Shown here: in pieces, positions 27,799 through 36,294 of the stretch | Layout: each line of letters begins with the position of its first letter | How positions within the stretch are numbered: the first letter of the stretch is position 1 | Position numbers and translations under genes: made by a program | The notes under the pieces: model-generated | The model's input: only the letters and a program-made list of their open reading frames with translations | What the model was told of the DNA's origin: nothing | The model's database searches: none | Assembly: GCF_947489355.1 (NCBI RefSeq) | Contig: NZ_CANLDD010000038.1 | Span: 1 to 43,808 of the forward strand | Reading direction: 5' to 3' | Source: an uncultured Microbulbifer sp. | Lineage (GTDB): Bacteria; Pseudomonadota; Gammaproteobacteria; Pseudomonadales; Cellvibrionaceae | DNA length: 43,808 nucleotides

Positions 27799-28406
27799 CT
27801 TCTCCCGGAATTATCGTTATGGTGATGAGTCGCATCCTAGGCTTCGCGACAACCCATCACATCCTCCCCCGAGGGGGAGGAGGCAGGGCCGTGGTCGGCA
27901 CCTCTGGAAAAAGTGACTGATTGCAATATAACGCTTTGTTTTATATGTATTTTTAGTCATGCCCCCGACCCGCTTTCCGGATGCCCGGCTGGGCGCTTGG
28001 TGCCCGAACCGTGAGCGTCGGCCTTGCGGGGAAGCCACTGGCTCCAAGCGCTGCTGGCAGTTTTTGAGAAATGCCACTTAGACCGGGGTATCGGGATCAG
28101 CGCGGGCTGTAAGAGAGTATATCCGAAAAGATTAAAATTGCGCCAAAAGGGTCCTGATCTTGGGCAGTGCTGTGGGTGCTAGTCAGCCGGTGAAAGACAA
28201 GCGGTGCGATGGCGTTTTGGCAGTATTCCCGCAGTGTCAATCCACAAGGTTATGGGATCGCTTGTGGGTCGCCGGGTTAGCTAGGCGTGCTTTTGTCGAG
28301 GTACGGTAGCGGTGAAACCGAAAATTCACGGTTTTGTCATCAGGATTAAGGAATTCCCTGCAATTGTTTGCGCCGTTTACTCCATTTGTGTCAACAGGAA
28401 AAGGCG
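27799..28406. promoter_or_regulatory. Divergent control region, TonB receptor / secreted nuclease
   Basis: The 608 bases carry no convincing gene. The receptor promoter should lie in the AT-rich stretch near 27920-27960. A GC-rich inverted repeat, CCTCCCCC and GGGGGAGG, spans 27863-27880 with only two bases between its arms, so as DNA it is a near-palindrome and a possible protein-binding site in the receptor's 5' leader. Nothing else stood out. Confidence 0.45.
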
Positions 28407-30641
28407 ATGCAGACACTGGACTTGGTTCCGGCAGCGGCCCTGGTGGGTGCGCTGCTGTCGGCTCAGGAGGCCCCTGCGCAGCTATCCGCGCTCAATGACG
28501 GTGGCAGGGCCCTGGCAATCTACGGGGATACCGGCCCCAGTGACTTGTCGCTGGATCGGGTTGGCACCGCCCCGGCTTATTCTGAAAAGCCGGATTGGCA
28601 AAATACGGATGAGCGCGACATTGCCGGTCCTGTCCTGAGTGTCTGCGGCGAAGCCGCCACATTGATCAGCCAGGTACAGGGCCCCGGCTTTGCCAGTGTC
28701 CTGCAGGGTGAGCGCCACGAGATTGAAGCGGTGGTTACAGGGGATTTCCAGGACCCCATTACCGGTCTTGCCGGCTTCTTCCTGCAGGAAGAGGACAGCG
28801 ATCAGGACGGGCTAAGCAACACCTCTGAGGGTCTGTTTATCTACGACAATGCCTTCGCCGTGGCGGTGCAGGCAGGTGATTTGGTGCGTGTGGGGGGTAT
28901 CGTTGATGAGTTCTATGGCTTTACCGAGCTCACGCAAGTTTATGGCGTCACTATTTGTGGCGGTGGGTATAAGGTAACCGCTGAGGGCGTACAGTTGCCG
29001 TTTGGCTCCATCCAGGCGCAGGAGCAGCTTGAAGGGATGCTGGTGACATTCCCCCAGACCCTGACAGTGAGCGGCCACTACAACCTGGGCCGTTATGGCG
29101 AGGTGATTCTCTCCAAAGATCGCCTATATATTCCCACCCACAACAATGCACCGGGTGCAGCGGCCGCGGCACAGGCGGCGGCCAACCAGTTGAACCGGAT
29201 TGTGCTGGATGACGGCGCCGCCGTGCAGAACCCCGAGGTGCTGCCCTACCCGGCGCCGGGCCTTAGCGCTGACAACACGCTGCGCAGTGGTGATACCCTG
29301 CAACGGCTCAGTGGCGTCATGGCCTATGGGTTTGGGGCCTACCGTGTACACCCGGTTGAAGTGCCGCAATTCACCCCGGCGAATGGGCGCGATAAAACGC
29401 CCATTCTGCCCGGCCAGGGCAGTTTGCGTATCGCCAGTTTTAACCTGTTGAATTATTTCAATGGCGATGGCATTGGAGGTGGCTTCCCCACCGAGCGCGG
29501 TGCGGATACCCCGAGGGAGTTCCAGCGCCAGCGGGATAAAATTATTGCCGCGATCCTGCGAATGGAAGCGGATATTGTGGGCTTGATGGAGCTGGAAAAC
29601 GATGGTTACGACAGGGACAGTGCGATCCAGGATCTGATTAGGGGGCTCAACAACGCAAGTGGGCATCAGCGCTACCAGTTTATCGATCCGGGTCTCATCC
29701 GGCTCGGTGATGACGACATCAGTGTGGGTATGATTTATCGCAGCGACCGGGTGATGCCGCTGGGCAGTGCGGCGACAATAGAGGATTACCCGTTTGACGC
29801 TGGCAATCGTCCGCCACTGCTGCAACCCTTTGTCGAGCTTTCCTCCGGGGAGCGTCTTATTATTGTTGCGAATCATTTCAAGTCCAAGGGCCGCTGTCCT
29901 GGGGATGACAGTTTCAATGATGACCAGGGCGATGGCCAGGGCTGTTGGAACACCCTGCGCACCCAGGCAGCAAAGGCATTGGTACGCTGGATAGACGGCG
30001 ATCCAACCGGCAGCGGCGTTGATCGCGTATTGGTACTGGGTGACCTCAACAGTTATGCACGGGAAAACCCGATCACCACCCTGAAGAATGCCGGTTACAC
30101 GGATCTGCTGCAGAGGTATGGCAAGGGTAAGGCTTATTCGTATGTGTACGATGGCCAGTCCGGGTATCTCGACTACGCCCTCGCCAATGCGGCCCTGGCA
30201 CCGCTGGTAACCGCTGCAGTGGTTTGGTCTATCAATGCCGATGAACCGCGGGTACTGGATTACAATACGGAGTATAAGAGTGACCTGCAGCTGGAGAGTC
30301 TGTATTCTCCTGGGCCCTTTCGCGCATCGGACCACGATCCTGTGATTGTGGAGCTGGCGCTGGATGCCATTAACCTGGCGCCCAAGGCGGGATTCAGGTG
30401 GGAAACCGAGGGCAACACAATCTCTTTCGCCGATACCAGCAGTGACCCGGACGGTGTCCTGGTGCGCTGGTTGTGGCGCTTCGGTGACGGTTCGAGCAGT
30501 ACGCAACAAAACCCCAGCCACCATTTCCATGCACCGGGTTTCTATCTGGTGCGTTTGAAGGTGAAAGACGAGCGCGGTGCGGTATCCACCGTTGCGCAAC
30601 TTATTGAAGTGAAAGGCTTGGTAGCAGGTGCAGAGAAATAA
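28407..30641 (+). CDS. Secreted ExeM/NucH-like endonuclease with PKD domain
   Basis: The 744-residue exported nuclease probably digests extracellular DNA for nutrients. The ATG at 28407 follows a strong AGGAAAAGG site; a TTG at 28368 is in frame but would spoil the signal. The N-terminus (to about residue 25, ending APAQ) looks like a weak signal peptide. An OB-fold-like region (about 75-160, with VTGDFQD and FFLQEED) precedes the endonuclease/exonuclease/phosphatase domain. The latter shows RIASFNLLNYF (about 341), IVGLMELENDG (Glu, about 390), NHFKSKG (about 488), VLGDLNSY (about 545) and SDHDPVIVEL (about 640). The last 85 residues form a PKD domain (DTSSDPDGV, WRFGDGSSS, YLVRLKVKD). No GlyGly-CTERM tail is seen. 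Confidence 0.9.
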   Translation: MQTLDLVPAAALVGALLSAQEAPAQLSALNDGGRALAIYGDTGPSDLSLDRVGTAPAYSEKPDWQNTDERDIAGPVLSVCGEAATLISQVQGPGFASVLQGERHEIEAVVTGDFQDPITGLAGFFLQEEDSDQDGLSNTSEGLFIYDNAFAVAVQAGDLVRVGGIVDEFYGFTELTQVYGVTICGGGYKVTAEGVQLPFGSIQAQEQLEGMLVTFPQTLTVSGHYNLGRYGEVILSKDRLYIPTHNNAPGAAAAAQAAANQLNRIVLDDGAAVQNPEVLPYPAPGLSADNTLRSGDTLQRLSGVMAYGFGAYRVHPVEVPQFTPANGRDKTPILPGQGSLRIASFNLLNYFNGDGIGGGFPTERGADTPREFQRQRDKIIAAILRMEADIVGLMELENDGYDRDSAIQDLIRGLNNASGHQRYQFIDPGLIRLGDDDISVGMIYRSDRVMPLGSAATIEDYPFDAGNRPPLLQPFVELSSGERLIIVANHFKSKGRCPGDDSFNDDQGDGQGCWNTLRTQAAKALVRWIDGDPTGSGVDRVLVLGDLNSYARENPITTLKNAGYTDLLQRYGKGKAYSYVYDGQSGYLDYALANAALAPLVTAAVVWSINADEPRVLDYNTEYKSDLQLESLYSPGPFRASDHDPVIVELALDAINLAPKAGFRWETEGNTISFADTSSDPDGVLVRWLWRFGDGSSSTQQNPSHHFHAPGFYLVRLKVKDERGAVSTVAQLIEVKGLVAGAEK

Positions 30642-30853
30642 ACTTGGGCGAGTTTCGAAAATATTTCGGACACAAAAAATCCAGTGCATAGCTCAATGGG
30701 AATTTACTAAAAGTATTATCGAATTAACAGTGAGTATGATCCTCCCCGGTGCTTTGCATCTCTGTTTACCCCATGATAGCGTTTGCTAGTCGGTGCTTTT
30801 ACTGTGTTGAATAAAGCAAAGGTGCTGAAAACTCTAATTTTGGAGAAATTTCG

Positions 30854-31231
30854 ATGATTGGATATATCACTTTTGGCACAAATGATTTCAATAAAGCTGT
30901 TGATTTTTATGACAATCTTTTAGCGGAATTGGGTGCAAAGAGAGTTATTGAAACCCCTGAATTTGTGGCTTGGGGGCCAGAATATGGTGTGGCAAGTCTG
31001 TCGGTTTTAAATCCCCACGATGGCAAGCCTGCAACTGCAGGTAATGGTGTGATGGTGGCCCTGAATGCTGATAGTCCGGGAAAAGTAGATCTGGTTTACC
31101 AGAAAGCCATTGCGCTCGGGGCTACCTGTGAAGGTGAACCTGGGCCTAGAGCAATGCCTGGTTTTTATGCGGCCTATTTTAGGGATCTGGATGGTAATAA
31201 ACTAAACGTATTTAATTTTTCACAGACGTAA
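30854..31231 (+). CDS. VOC-family (glyoxalase/bleomycin-resistance fold) protein
   Basis: This is a 125-residue single-domain VOC protein starting MIGYITFGTNDFNKAVDFYDNLLAELG. Its two beta-alpha-beta-beta-beta modules include FVAWGPEYG and the C-terminal FYAAYFRDLDGNKLNVFNF, where the DLDGN(K)L motif is typical. A GGAG site precedes the ATG. Members act as dioxygenases, lyases, isomerases or resistance proteins, so the reaction cannot be assigned. It stands alone after the nuclease gene with a 212-bp gap. Confidence 0.85.
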   Translation: MIGYITFGTNDFNKAVDFYDNLLAELGAKRVIETPEFVAWGPEYGVASLSVLNPHDGKPATAGNGVMVALNADSPGKVDLVYQKAIALGATCEGEPGPRAMPGFYAAYFRDLDGNKLNVFNFSQT

Positions 31232-31843
31232 ATGGCGAAGAGTTTATTCTAAAAATCTGGCCTACCTCATTTACTAACAAGGCCGAAGGGAAGAATATCC
31301 TTATCTCGGGACCGTATGAGGCATGGGCGCCGATTACGGGCGTACAGGGAGGTGTTCACGGCGTGCCCCGAGAGGAGGCTATTCTTTGCTTCCGACCCGA
31401 TAGTATAATCCAACCGTGATATTGGTCATGTTCTTGTGACTGTTCCTTATTTATGCTTCCTAATCGTTGCGGAAAACCCGGCGGGTGTCAGATAGCCCGA
31501 TGTGGAGATGCGTTGTTGTCCATTGTAATTCTGGCGCCATTTATGGATCAGTCTCTTGAAAGGTACAGGGTTTCTGGAGCCAGGCTTCATAAGGCACTCG
31601 GGGGTCGTCTGAGTACTTCGGATATTCCCAAGAGCGCTTGCGAATCGGATGATCAATGTCAAGGCCGCAAAGGAGAATCCTGTCGGGGTGCGCTCTGCTT
31701 CTGAGCTGAAGACCGGGAATACCCGGTATATTGGATGGAATTTACCGGGGCGCCGGTCGGTGCTCAGTGGGTTTTAGCATTTAGGGCCTGTTGCTTGAGA
31801 GGCTGTGCCCCGCGAGTGATTAACGGATTAAGGAGGTGTTTGG
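31232..31843. other. Intergenic region with an IS3-type remnant
   Basis: The 612 bases between the two VOC genes contain the transposase fragment at 31447-31662 and otherwise no credible gene. A stretch at about 31235-31420 is open on the plus strand without a start codon or recognisable motifs. A short hairpin, ACCGGG-AATA-CCCGGT, lies at 31712-31727 and has no T-run. Confidence 0.45.
31447..31662 (-). pseudogene. IS3-family transposase C-terminal remnant
   Basis: The 71-residue frame ends with LIHKWRQNYNGQQ, then STSGYLTPAGFSA. This resembles the extreme C-terminus of IS3-family OrfB proteins (WRxDYN...HSSLGYLTPxEFA). The catalytic DDE core is missing and the upstream residues are not recognisable. 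Only a decayed end remains. Confidence 0.55.
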
Positions 31844-32203
31844 GTGAGCGAACACGAAAAAATCAATTATGTCGAATTCCCGGCGTGCGACCTGGAAAAA
31901 ACCAAGGCATTTTTCGCTGAGGCTTTCGGTTGGGTATTTACCGATTACGGTCCCGAATATACGGCTTTTACCGCTGCCGGACTGGATGGGGGTTTCTTTC
32001 AGGCCAACTTGCACAGCTCAACCGCGAGCGGTGGTGCGCTGGTGGTGATTTACAGTACCCATCTGGAAGAGACCCTGAGAAAGGTGGAGGGCTGCGGTGC
32101 TAAAGTGGTAAAACCTATTTTCTCTTTTCCCGGCGGCAGGCGCTTTCACTTTACCGATCCCTGCGGCAATGAGTTTGCAGTCTGGTCGGATGCGAAATTG
32201 TAA
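31844..32203 (+). CDS. VOC-family protein
   Basis: The 119-residue protein begins at GTG 31844, with AGGAGG seven bases before it (SEHEKINYVEFPACDLEKTK). It has the VOC fold signature FFAEAFGWVFTDYGPEYTAF near the N-terminus and FHFTDPCGNEFAVWSD at the C-terminus. This subgroup (with the GGFF and GGRRFHFTDPCGNEFAVW motifs) is widespread and uncharacterised. It differs from the neighbour at 30854 and is not a recent duplicate. It converges with the phosphofructokinase gene. Confidence 0.87.
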   Translation: MSEHEKINYVEFPACDLEKTKAFFAEAFGWVFTDYGPEYTAFTAAGLDGGFFQANLHSSTASGGALVVIYSTHLEETLRKVEGCGAKVVKPIFSFPGGRRFHFTDPCGNEFAVWSDAKL

Positions 32204-32213
32204 GGCAATGTGC

Positions 32214-32242
32214 CCAAAGCCCCCGGTTTAATGAGGCTTTGG
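32214..32242. terminator. Hairpin between convergent genes
   Basis: CCAAAGCC (32214-32221) and GGCTTTGG (32235-32242) form a perfect 8-bp stem with a 13-base loop between the VOC gene and the phosphofructokinase gene. Neither side has a long T-run, so it may work weakly in both directions. Confidence 0.5.
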
Positions 32243-32259
32243 ACTTCACAATTGTTAAA

Positions 32260-33522
32260 TCAGGCTTTGAAATTCGCAGCCAGTTTTTTTTCTACCAGAT
32301 GTTTCCTCAACCTGGCATACCGGGGGACTCCGTTTTTATAGGGGGGGTAGTCTTCGCCCTGGATCAGCGGCAACAGATAGTCGCGCCCCTGTTGGGTAAT
32401 GCCGAACCCGTCTTCGCTGATAAACGTATTTGGCATGAATTTTTCCACATTGGCCACTTCGGACAAGGGTGCCTCCCCGACAGACCAGCGGTACTCGCTG
32501 CCTTCGGCGCGAATAATGGCCGGCATAATGGCATTTTTGCCAGCAACTGCCATTTGCACAGCAGCGCGGCCGACGGCATAGGCTTGCTCCACATCGGTGG
32601 CGGAGGCGATATGGCGCGCAGCGCGCTGCAGGTAGTCGGCCAGGGCCCAGTGGTATTTCAGGCCCAAGTCGCTCTTGATCATAGCGGCAAGCGTCGGCGC
32701 TACGCCGCCGAGCTGCTTGTGGCCAAAGGCATCGGTGGCGCCGGCATCAGCGAGGAAAGTGCCGTCTTTGTTCTGGACGCCTTCGGAGGCGACGATGACG
32801 CAGTAGCCTTTCTCGTCCACGGTTGCCTGCACCTTGGCGAGGAACCTTTCTCTATCGAAGGCCACTTCCGGGAACAGGATAATGTGGGGTGCATCGCCTT
32901 CCTGCTCCTGGGCCAGGGCGCCGGCGGCGGCAATCCAGCCCGCGTGGCGGCCCATCACCTCTAGAATAAAGACTTTCGTGGAGGTGGCGCACATGGAGGC
33001 CACATCCATGGCGGCCTCCTGGGTGGATACCGCCACGTATTTGGCCACAGAGCCGAAGCCGGGGCAGTTGTCGGTCAGGGGAAGGTCGTTGTCTACGGTC
33101 TTGGGAATATGGATGGCCTGGATGGGGTAGCCCATGGTCTCGGACAATTGGGACACTTTCAGGCAGGTGTCCGCGGAATCACCGCCGCCGTTATAGAAGA
33201 AGTAACCGATATCGTGCGCTTTGAATACTTCTATCAGACGCTCGTATTCTGCACGATTTTCCTCCAGGCTCTTCAGTTTGTAACGGCAGGAACCAAAAGC
33301 GCCGGAAGGGGTGTATCGCAGTGCGGCAATATCCTCCGCACGCTCCCGGCCCACGTCGATCAGTTCCTCGCGCAGTGCGCCGAGGATGCCGTTTAGCCCC
33401 GCGTAGACATTGCCAATCTTGTCCTGGTTTTCACGCGCGGCTTCGATGACACCGCAGGCAGACGCGTTGATCACAGCGGTCACACCACCGGATTGTGCAT
33501 AAAAGGCATTTTTTTTCGACAT
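32260..33522 (-). CDS. 6-phosphofructokinase, pyrophosphate-dependent type
   Basis: This 420-residue glycolytic enzyme phosphorylates fructose 6-phosphate. The start MSKKNAFYAQSGGVTAVINA at 33522 fits the family N-terminus; an in-frame start 60 bases upstream is less likely. The donor-site region reads NGGGDSADT (about residues 111-119), with an Asp where ATP-enzymes have Gly, and PKTVDNDLP (about 140-148), where the Lys before TVDND is the mark of pyrophosphate-using enzymes (ATP-enzymes have Gly). MGRHAGWIAAA follows at about 193. These signs point to a reversible PPi-PFK, although one Asp of the usual GGDD is Gly here. It is divergent from mpl. Confidence 0.88.
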   Translation of the reverse strand: MSKKNAFYAQSGGVTAVINASACGVIEAARENQDKIGNVYAGLNGILGALREELIDVGRERAEDIAALRYTPSGAFGSCRYKLKSLEENRAEYERLIEVFKAHDIGYFFYNGGGDSADTCLKVSQLSETMGYPIQAIHIPKTVDNDLPLTDNCPGFGSVAKYVAVSTQEAAMDVASMCATSTKVFILEVMGRHAGWIAAAGALAQEQEGDAPHIILFPEVAFDRERFLAKVQATVDEKGYCVIVASEGVQNKDGTFLADAGATDAFGHKQLGGVAPTLAAMIKSDLGLKYHWALADYLQRAARHIASATDVEQAYAVGRAAVQMAVAGKNAIMPAIIRAEGSEYRWSVGEAPLSEVANVEKFMPNTFISEDGFGITQQGRDYLLPLIQGEDYPPYKNGVPRYARLRKHLVEKKLAANFKA

Positions 33523-33807
33523 GGTTATCCTGTATCTATCGCGGTCTTGGGAAAGGCTTCTGTTTGGCTGTCCGGCGTACACCTGCTTTCGTTGCCGTGG
33601 CGGGCGGGGATTGCCGGGACTTGTGCCGGCTGTCGGCCATTGCCGAAAAATTTCTACCCGCTAAAAGATGGTGGGGCCGACCAGTGCGGGAGCGGAGTCT
33701 AATGGAATAGCGCGTAGAATGCATGGCGAGCGGAGTATTTGGCAATTACTGGCCTGTTTTGTCGTGTTAAGCTTGCGCCGCAACTATCGGGAGTACAGGT
33801 TTCCGCC

Positions 33808-35196
33808 ATGCATATCCACATTCTAGGTATTTGCGGCACCTTTATGGGAAGCCTGGCCCAGTTGGCCGTGGCTGAGGGGCACCGGGTGACAGGCAGCGAT
33901 GCCAATATCTACCCGCCGATGAGCACTCAATTACAGCAGGCGGGTATCCAGATCAATGAGGGGTACGATCCAGCGCAACTGGAGCCGGCGCCCGACCTGG
34001 TGATCATAGGCAATGCCCTGTCCCGCGGGAATCCCGCGGTGGAAGCGGTGTTGGAGCGGGGACTGCCCTATACCTCCGGAGCCCAGTGGCTGTGTGATCA
34101 CTGCCTCGGCGGGCGCTGGGTGTTGGCGGTGTCCGGTACCCATGGCAAGACCACCACCGCGGGCATGCTGGCCTGGATTCTGGAAGTGGCGGATATGCAG
34201 CCGGGTTTCCTGATCGGCGGTGTGCCAAGTAATTTCGGTGTGTCGGCACGGCTGGGGGAATCTCCTTTTTTTGTCGTGGAGGCGGATGAATACGATACCG
34301 CCTTCTTCGACAAGCGCTCCAAGTTTGTGCACTACCGCCCGCGCACGGTCATTATCAACAACCTGGAATTCGACCACGCGGATATCTTTGACAGCCTGGC
34401 GGCGATACAGCGTCAGTTCCACCATCTGGTGCGCACGGTGCCGGCCAATGGCCTGATTGTTGCCGCCGCCGAGGAAAATGTACAACAGGTGCTGGCGCAG
34501 GGCTGTTGGAGTGAAATTCAGCACTTTGGCATTGAGGGTCAGGAGGGTCTTAGCCTGGGTGACTGGCGCGCGGTGGATATCGCTGCGGATGGCAGCAGTT
34601 TCACCGTACAGTTTGAGGGGGCCGAGGTGGCGCGGTTGGAGTGGGATTGCACCGGATTACACAATGTGCGCAACGGCCTCGCCGCCATGGCGGCCGCCCG
34701 CCATGTGGGGGTGGTGCCGGAGTTGAGTAGTGCCGCGCTGGGGCGTTTCCAGGGAGTCAAGCGCCGTATGGAGTGTCTGGGCGAAGTGGCCGGAATCCGT
34801 GTGTATGACGATTTTGCCCATCACCCGACGGCGATCCAATCCACCCTCAATGGGCTGCGGGCCAAAGTGGGAGGGGACAGGATCATCGCCCTGATCGAGC
34901 TGCGCTCCAACACCATGCGTATGGGGGTGCACCAGGACAAACTGGCGAATGCCTGCAGCGGTGCGGATATGGTGCTCTGGTACCAACCCCGGGGAATGGA
35001 CTGGTCATTGGATGCGGTGACCCGCCACTCTTCGGTGCCTGCCGGGATTTTCGATAGTATCGAGACCGGTGTCGAATCGGCCCTCAAACTCGCCGATAAG
35101 GGCAGCCATATTGTGGTGATGAGCAATGGTGGTTTCGGTGGTATTCACCAGCGCCTTATCGGTGCTTTGGAACAGAAATACCATCGCTCAGTCTGA
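33808..35196 (+). CDS. mpl: Murein peptide ligase Mpl
   Basis: Mpl joins recovered tripeptide (L-Ala-gamma-D-Glu-mDAP) to UDP-MurNAc in cell-wall recycling. The 462-residue protein starts MHIHILGICGTFMGSLAQLA at the ATG at 33808; the longer frame to 33739 lacks family similarity in its first 23 residues. Features are the N-terminal Rossmann GxxGTxMG, the Mur-ligase P-loop SGTHGKTTTAGML (about 109-121), VVEADEYDTAFFDKRSKF (about 158-175), NLEFDHADIFD and the C-terminal YDDFAHHPTAI (about 332), all diagnostic of Mpl. GGGAGTACAGG upstream could serve as RBS. It is followed by ubiX as in Pseudomonas. Confidence 0.95.
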   Translation: MHIHILGICGTFMGSLAQLAVAEGHRVTGSDANIYPPMSTQLQQAGIQINEGYDPAQLEPAPDLVIIGNALSRGNPAVEAVLERGLPYTSGAQWLCDHCLGGRWVLAVSGTHGKTTTAGMLAWILEVADMQPGFLIGGVPSNFGVSARLGESPFFVVEADEYDTAFFDKRSKFVHYRPRTVIINNLEFDHADIFDSLAAIQRQFHHLVRTVPANGLIVAAAEENVQQVLAQGCWSEIQHFGIEGQEGLSLGDWRAVDIAADGSSFTVQFEGAEVARLEWDCTGLHNVRNGLAAMAAARHVGVVPELSSAALGRFQGVKRRMECLGEVAGIRVYDDFAHHPTAIQSTLNGLRAKVGGDRIIALIELRSNTMRMGVHQDKLANACSGADMVLWYQPRGMDWSLDAVTRHSSVPAGIFDSIETGVESALKLADKGSHIVVMSNGGFGGIHQRLIGALEQKYHRSV

Positions 35197-35261
35197 GGAA
35201 TGTTACCGGCACGGAAACGGGTTCGGGGAGTTCTGTCTCAGGGTAAATCAGGGTCACGATA

Positions 35262-35882
35262 TTGCAACAGCCTACTTTTGACAAAACTGTCACTCTGGCC
35301 ATGACCGGGGCTTCAGGGGCGCAGTACGGTCTGCGCCTGCTGCAGTGCCTGCTCGCAGCCAGAGTGCGCGTCTGGCTGCTGGTGTCCGAAGCGGCGCGGG
35401 TGGTGATCAATACCGAAACTGACCTGAAACTCCCCGAAGGCGATGGTGCAGCGCTGCAGGGTTTTCTCGCCGATTATTTTGGCGCGAAGGCGGGGCAACT
35501 AACCCTGTTTGGCGGGCGCGACTGGTTTTCTCCGGTGGCATCCGGCACTGGTGCCCCGGCCAGTATGGTGATTTGTCCGGCCAGTGGCGGTACCCTTTCG
35601 GCGGTTGCCTGTGGTGCTTCCAACAACCTGATCGAGCGCGCCGCGGATGTGGCCCTGAAGGAGCGCCGCCAGCTGATCCTGGTCCCGCGCGAGGCGCCTT
35701 ACTCGGAGATTCACCTGGAAAATATGCTCAAGCTCACCCGGATGGGCGCGATGATCCTGCCCGCCAGCCCCGGTTTTTACCAGAGACCGCGCGCAGTTGA
35801 GGATATTGTCGACTTCGTCGTGGCACGCCTGCTTGACCAGTTGGGCGTGGAGCAGAAATTATTACCGAACTGGGGCGAATAG
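35262..35882 (+). CDS. ubiX: Flavin prenyltransferase UbiX
   Basis: UbiX attaches a dimethylallyl group to FMN, making the cofactor used by the decarboxylase UbiD in ubiquinone synthesis. The 206-residue protein shows [20 protein letters not shown] (FMN-binding N-terminus, about residues 12-31), [35 protein letters not shown] sequence near the middle, and [21 protein letters not shown] (about 141-161). [12 protein letters not shown] follows. The start is TTG 35262; the next ATG at 35301 would cut into the first beta strand. It lies 65 bp after mpl in the same direction, a gene order shared with pseudomonads. Confidence 0.94.
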   Translation: MQQPTFDKTVTLAMTGASGAQYGLRLLQCLLAARVRVWLLVSEAARVVINTETDLKLPEGDGAALQGFLADYFGAKAGQLTLFGGRDWFSPVASGTGAPASMVICPASGGTLSAVACGASNNLIERAADVALKERRQLILVPREAPYSEIHLENMLKLTRMGAMILPASPGFYQRPRAVEDIVDFVVARLLDQLGVEQKLLPNWGE

Positions 35883-35904
35883 GTCGCTAAAAGAGGCCAT
35901 TGCC

Positions 35905-36180
35905 GTGAAACCGAGCATCACGATTCATTACTGTGTGCAGTGCAACTGGATGTTGCGCGCCACCTGGATGGCCCAGGAATTGCTCTATACCTTTGCCGAT
36001 GACCTTCAGCAGGTTGCATTGCAACCCGGAACTGGGGGAGTATTTGAAATCCGGATTGGCGAAAATTTGATCTGGGAGCGCAAACGCGATGGCGGCTTTC
36101 CCAGTGCAAAGGCGCTCAAGCGGTGTGTGCGGGATCTGCTGTTTCCAGACCGTGCGCTGGGACATAGTGATACACCCTGA
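35905..36180 (+). CDS. SelT/SelW/SelH (Rdx) family thioredoxin-like protein
   Basis: This is a 91-residue protein starting at GTG 35905 (KPSITIHYCVQCNWM) with the CxxC redox motif at residues 10-13. The family fold is supported by ELLYTFADDLQQVALQPGTGG and the C-terminal GGFPSAKALKRCVRDLLFP. In selenoprotein members the second Cys is Sec; here both positions are Cys. The function in bacteria is not established, but a thiol-redox role is inferred. The gap to ubiX is 22 bp, so it is probably co-transcribed. Confidence 0.88.
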   Translation: MKPSITIHYCVQCNWMLRATWMAQELLYTFADDLQQVALQPGTGGVFEIRIGENLIWERKRDGGFPSAKALKRCVRDLLFPDRALGHSDTP

Positions 36181-36294
36181 ATTTATTTCCAATAAAACGG
36201 TGTGATCAAAAAATTTGTCCTAGTAAGCACTCTGAGAGTGATCAAAGCGTACGCGGTACTGTGGTTCACTGATATTGAATACAAGCGGAAATTT

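Noticed and set aside
29124..30689. A 521-codon open frame on the minus strand opposite the nuclease gene
   Set aside because: It is antisense to a protein with clear catalytic motifs, has no recognisable domain and shows a composition typical of the reverse strand of GC-rich coding DNA.
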